Assembly: GCA_023055505.1 (NCBI GenBank)
Contig: JALIRH010000008.1
Location: forward strand, 2,232,001-2,296,000
Reading direction: 5' to 3'
DNA: 64,000 bases
DNA from: Callipepla californica brunnescens
Lineage: Eukaryota > Chordata > Aves > Galliformes > Odontophoridae
In this document: positions 60,901 to 64,000 of the stretch, one piece after another
Layout of the letters: each line of letters starts with the position of its first letter
Numbering within the stretch: the first letter of the stretch is position 1
Notes under the pieces: generated by a model
Database searches by the model: none
Told to the model about the DNA's origin: nothing
Seen by the model: only the letters and a program-made list of their open reading frames with translations
Made by a program: the position numbers and the translations under genes

Positions 60901-63740
60901 TGCCTCCAGCTGTCACATGATCCGAAAACTAAGACAACTGGCTATGTGACAGCTGGCAAAATCACATGGAATGAAATTGTCCATAAGAAGGGAAGAGTTG
61001 TTCACAGCCACTAGAAACCTCGTTCATCCTCTTGCTTTTAAATGCACAGGACATGTTCATTTAGTTTACTCTCTTTCTGAGGATGAATAAGGAGACACAC
61101 CTTCTCACAGCGGTATTCTCCAAAGCGGATCCCACGAATGACCTGGTGGTAAATGAGATCAGTGCTGATGGGATCCTCCTGGGAGTTGTGCCATGGGGTG
61201 AAAATTTCCTTCCGAAAGTAAAGTCTCCAGGGCGCGTGGCGTTCATGTGTGCCCCGCTCCTTCACTAGCTGCTCACACTGAGAGATGGCATCTAGGACAT
61301 GATCTCGTCCTCCACCTAGTGACCACACCTAGAACAAAGGTACGCTGCATTTACTGGCATGCCCGCATTGCATCTGGGTGAAGGACAGTGAAGCCTAAAC
61401 TCCTGATCTCCCAACACAAATATATACAGAAAGAGAAGACAGCCTCAGTTCTGCTTTTCTACACCTTACCTTATCGAACACAGCAATGTAGAGTGAAAAA
61501 CCAAAGATATCCTTCAGTTTGGTTTTATCTGCTATGAACTGACAGATCTCTTTGGCAATGGAAGCAGAGTCTGCAGGGACAGTGATGCTCTGGCCATTCA
61601 TCAGGGTGACATTGAACATAATAGGTTTCTTCTGCTTTGTTGCCTGTAAATCAGAGGTAAATGAGAGAAACAAATTGTGGGCAAACTCTACTTTTCTTAA
61701 AAACTGAAGAAGGCACTTAGATTTATGAGCTCCACACTCTATAATTTCACCCTAGTCAACAAAGTGAACCTCCAAAGCTCACACAGTTTCTTCAAAGTAT
61801 AGCAAGTCTTAAGTATAAATGATGTCCCTGGAGCAGTGCTGGAATCCAGTTTCAGGGAGCTGATTAGTCTGTTATAGTGTGAACTGAAAGACTTTTCCTG
61901 TGGCCTTTTGAGCCTCTTGGCTTTTAGGTGTAGGCTCTTGTGCATCAGCAGAGAGATGGGCTGCAGCAAGCATTTTGCCCAGGAGGATGCACAGTAGGCA
62001 GTGGGGTTACTCAGATTTAAGAAGGAATAGAACTGAGATCTTTGTTTAGAGTATGCGTGACTTCTAATTATGAGTATCAAGGCTGACACTTAAAGGAAGG
62101 GGCAGAGCAATGTAGCTCTAGCTATCATTCACATATCCTCTCTCCATTTCAAAAGCATAAGCCCTGCTCAGTTCCTTCCAAAATGGTGTGTGGAGTTTCC
62201 CACAGTAGATCATTCTGGCCTGGAGCTCCTAAGTGTGTGGAGGTATCCCACTGCAAACCATGTGCTGCAGCTCTAACTCACATCTTCCATGGAGTTTAGG
62301 TTAAGGGAACAGCCAGAAGAGCTGTATCTAAAAAGCTACACAGGCTAAGGAAGCTGTATTCAAATCCCACACACAGTTGGTTTCCATGATTGGAATTAGA
62401 AAGATCTGTTAGCATAAGTCAGTAAATGCCATCCATCACATGACACAGATTAATATAATTAAGCAAAAAGAGAAATTACTTGAAGTTCCAGCCAGCTGGG
62501 AGGTTCAGTCCTTGCTCCATTGACATAGGTACGTCTGAGACGTTCTGCACAATACGGTGCATAGCCTGAGGGTCCACTGTGGATGAAATTCAGTAGGTAC
62601 TGTATGCACAGAGCATGAGAATGAATTAGGAAACATAAATGACCATAAAACACTAGAAATCTTTGTTAGCTAATAGACTAGCTTGGAATGATTTTTGGAA
62701 AAGAAAGACTGGAGAAACTGAGCTTTTGGAGTTTGGATGGCTTAGATATCTTGGATGATGTGATAGAAACATGGACTTGTATTTACATATCTGATCTGTA
62801 TTTAGTGCAAGCATGGGTCAGTCACCTGGCTATTTTTATGATTAAAAGTACTCCTGAAGGTATTGATTTAGAGAAGAACTGGAGGAAGTCAAGTCTGCCA
62901 TGAATTCTGCACAGTTCACACTTTGGTTAAACACTGGTGTTGAAATATGTATCTGATTTTTGTCTGATTTGTTGCAAGTTGTGGCCCCTTGGCAGCATTT
63001 ATTGTTAATCATTTGAGCAAGGGTATGAAATAAACAAAGATTCAGGGATATCTATGGATGCTGTGCACTTCTGAGTCTTAGGAAGAAGGCTGATGTCAGT
63101 TTGGATCCACAGTTTGTGTTTCTGTGGTGAGGTGGATATATCCATCTAAATTTAGAAATTAAGGTATTAAAAATATATTAAAGAGCCCAAATCCAAATCT
63201 CTTTAGTTTTATAGGGCTTGGAGATGCAGGGTAAGAGCTGATAAAATATGGGGGGTTATTTTACACTGAACTCCTGAGTATACTTAATCATTAGATTTGT
63301 AACTAATGAAAATGTTGGAAAGGCAGGAGTGGAGATTTGCTAGATTCTTAACAATCCAAAATGTGAGCTGTATCAAATACAGTATCTAATTTCCATGGCA
63401 AGTCATGAAAAATAATGTGACTACAGCAATTATTTCTTTAAATTACAATATAGGCATATGAGATGAGACCCTTCCTGCTGAAATCACAGCACCAGCTGCT
63501 GTGGCAGCCAGATGTTTTACGTGGCTATTGGTATCAAACCATTGCAGTACAAAAGAAATCAGGTCAGCTGAGGCATATGAGCTGCTGTAGGAAAGGAAAG
63601 GTGAACAGAGTACCTTCACAAATGTGTCCGAAGGGGGAAAGCAACCAAGGCAAAGTGACAGCAGTATCCAGCCTCGAGCGTAGCTGCTCCTGTTGCTGTT
63701 TTCAGTGAGTTGTTTGCAAATCTGGCAATAGATCTCATCT
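45574..63740 (-). CDS. MYO7B: MYO7B (C-terminal half): unconventional myosin VIIb tail
   Basis: MYO7B is a plus-end-directed motor that holds the intermicrovillar adhesion complex (with USH1C, ANKS4B, CDHR2/CDHR5) at brush-border tips (family knowledge). Twenty-two exons, in coding order: 63740-63614, 62599-62480, 61643-61470, 61328-61101, 60689-60522, 59981-59864, 59774-59648, 59134-58965, 58354-58173, 57491-57364, 56870-56713, 56265-56112, 54169-54014, 51968-51863, 51755-51642, 50800-50713, 49609-49503, 49127-48942, 48254-48138, 47385-47302, 46627-46508 and 45657-45574 (TGA 45576-45574). They join in frame to 1004 residues. Domain order: end of MyTH4-1, FERM1, SH3, MyTH4-2, FERM2. It ends [17 protein letters not shown] then [11 protein letters not shown]7A is the alternative paralogue, but the LIMS2/GPR17 neighbourhood says MYO7B. 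Motor, IQ motifs and coiled coil lie beyond 64000. One intron, 56266-56712, is U12-type AT-AC; the rest are GT-AG. Confidence 0.94.
45930..45995 (+). repeat. CR1 LINE 3'-end fragment
   Basis: GGCAAGGTGACCTCCCGGGGTCCCATCCAACCCCTGCAGTTCTGTGATCTT is a CR1 terminal segment. Confidence 0.75.
54014..57491 (-). CDS. MYO7B: MYO7B exons: MyTH4-2, split by a U12-type intron
   Basis: Exons 57491-57364, 56870-56713, 56265-56112 and 54169-54014 are joined. The second ends QAFI + G at 56713 and the third starts CC + [11 protein letters not shown] at 56265, giving [16 protein letters not shown]. This aligns without gap to the MYO7A segment LAFIAVLKYMGDYPSK. Further MyTH4 marks are [18 protein letters not shown] and [20 protein letters not shown]. 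Confidence 0.93.
54684..54745 (+). repeat. CR1 LINE 3'-end remnant
   Basis: GAGGGATGGAACTTTTATATTTTAAGGTCCCTTCTACCCTAAGCCATTCGGATTC is a diverged CR1 end. Confidence 0.65.
56266..56712 (-). other. MYO7B: U12-type AT-AC intron of MYO7B
   Basis: On the minus strand the donor is ATATCCTTTT at 56712-56703, a perfect minor-spliceosome consensus. The branch site is TCCTTAAC at 56284-56277, and the intron ends in CAC at 56268-56266, about 12 nt beyond the branch A. No GT occurs between the last aligned exon codon and the first downstream stop, so a GT-AG alternative is excluded locally. Confidence 0.9.
56871..63613 (-). other. MYO7B introns of the FERM1/SH3 half
   Basis: Introns over 300 bp are 56871-57363, 57492-58172, 58355-58964, 59135-59647, 60690-61100, 61644-62479 and 62600-63613. 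Apart from a T/TTA-rich simple stretch at about 57710-57738, I see nothing of note in them. Confidence 0.7.
58173..58354 (-). CDS. MYO7B: MYO7B exon: SH3 domain between the two MyTH4-FERM modules
   Basis: A single 182-bp exon encodes most of the SH3 fold: [40 protein letters not shown] and MYIIPSL. It has the usual ALYDY-region loss, ALSF/GDLI-type strand, Trp at the binding face and a terminal YV-like YI-I-P. The domain precedes the MyTH4-2 linker [13 protein letters not shown] in the next exon. Confidence 0.9.
58965..63740 (-). CDS. MYO7B: MYO7B exons: end of MyTH4-1 and FERM1
   Basis: Exons 63740-63614 and 62599-62480 encode the MyTH4 end ([56 protein letters not shown] minus overlap). 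Exons 61643-61470 and 61328-61101 carry the FERM F1 lobe ([32 protein letters not shown]) and the [16 protein letters not shown] segment. F2 follows in 60689-60522 and 59981-59864 ([30 protein letters not shown]). F3 is in 59774-59648 and 59134-58965 ([32 protein letters not shown]). In the family this half binds USH1C/ANKS4B partners. Confidence 0.92.
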
Positions 63741-64000
63741 CTGTAATAAAACACGTGAAAGCAAAAGATAATGATAATAGAAATAGTCATTTCTATTGCA
63801 AGCTTGATGGAAAGAAGTAGATCTGTGCTAGATTTAGCCACATTAACTAGGATACCACCTGTAGTGTAAATAACTTGCTTTGGTAGGAAAAGGCTCAACA
63901 TAAGCCTAGTGCCCTCTGCCACCCCTTGTTACTCAACCAGTTCATGTTCAGTTCCTGTGCTGGAATTCCTGCTGTGACAAGCCAGGAAGCTGGGTGGGGA
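63741..64000 (-). other. MYO7B intron running off the window
   Basis: This stretch is the sequence upstream of the MyTH4-1 exon at 63740. The exon starts in split phase (A completing an Arg codon), so the previous exon lies beyond 64000. The acceptor is TTTATTACAG. Confidence 0.75.

Noticed and set aside
45574..63740. MYO7A as the identity of the myosin
   Set aside because: The domain plan is shared, but the neighbours are those of MYO7B.

Overview
The window is vertebrate nuclear DNA and almost certainly a bird, most likely a galliform. It carries many 5'-truncated CR1 LINE fragments, whose ends are built on imperfect ATTCTATGATTCT units, and compact introns. Its five protein-coding genes have clear vertebrate orthologues. 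Their order and orientation (WDR33, SFT2D3, LIMS2 with GPR17 nested in it, MYO7B) correspond to human 2q14.3 read in reverse.

Layout. (1) 1-17084 (+): the 3' two-thirds of WDR33, with 15 coding exons covering the last WD40 repeats, a collagen-like exon and an RGG-rich tail; the 5' exons lie left of the window. (2) 17085-19327: the WDR33 3' UTR and a convergent intergenic gap. (3) 19623-20204 (-): the intronless gene SFT2D3. (4) A CpG-rich block of about 19430-20840 holds the divergent start regions of SFT2D3 (-) and LIMS2 (+), whose start codons are 527 bp apart. (5) 20731-41174 (+): a complete LIMS2 (PINCH2) CDS in 10 exons encoding 341 residues. Its 10-kb intron 4 contains the single-exon receptor gene GPR17 on the opposite strand (29969-31003). 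(6) 41175-45573: the LIMS2 3' UTR and a tail-to-tail gap. (7) 45574-63740 (-): the last 22 coding exons of MYO7B (about 1004 residues: end of MyTH4-1, FERM1, SH3, MyTH4-2, FERM2). The motor and neck lie right of the window. All exon joins were checked for frame: the WDR33 part gives 1074 codons plus stop, LIMS2 341 plus stop, and the MYO7B part 1004 plus stop.

The genes do not form one pathway. WDR33 is the mRNA 3'-end processing subunit that helps read AAUAAA. SFT2D3 is a Golgi/endosome membrane protein. LIMS2 is a focal-adhesion adaptor (ILK-PINCH-parvin). GPR17 is an oligodendrocyte-lineage GPCR. MYO7B is the brush-border tip-link myosin.

The most notable observations are: a textbook U12-type AT-AC intron in MYO7B (56266-56712), supported by donor, branch point, acceptor and protein alignment; a candidate intronic polyadenylation unit inside WDR33, the gene for an AAUAAA-reading factor; and a perfect CArG box about 100 bp upstream of the LIMS2 start. 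I see no CRISPR array, tRNA, rRNA, viral or toxin gene, and no clear novel multi-gene system.
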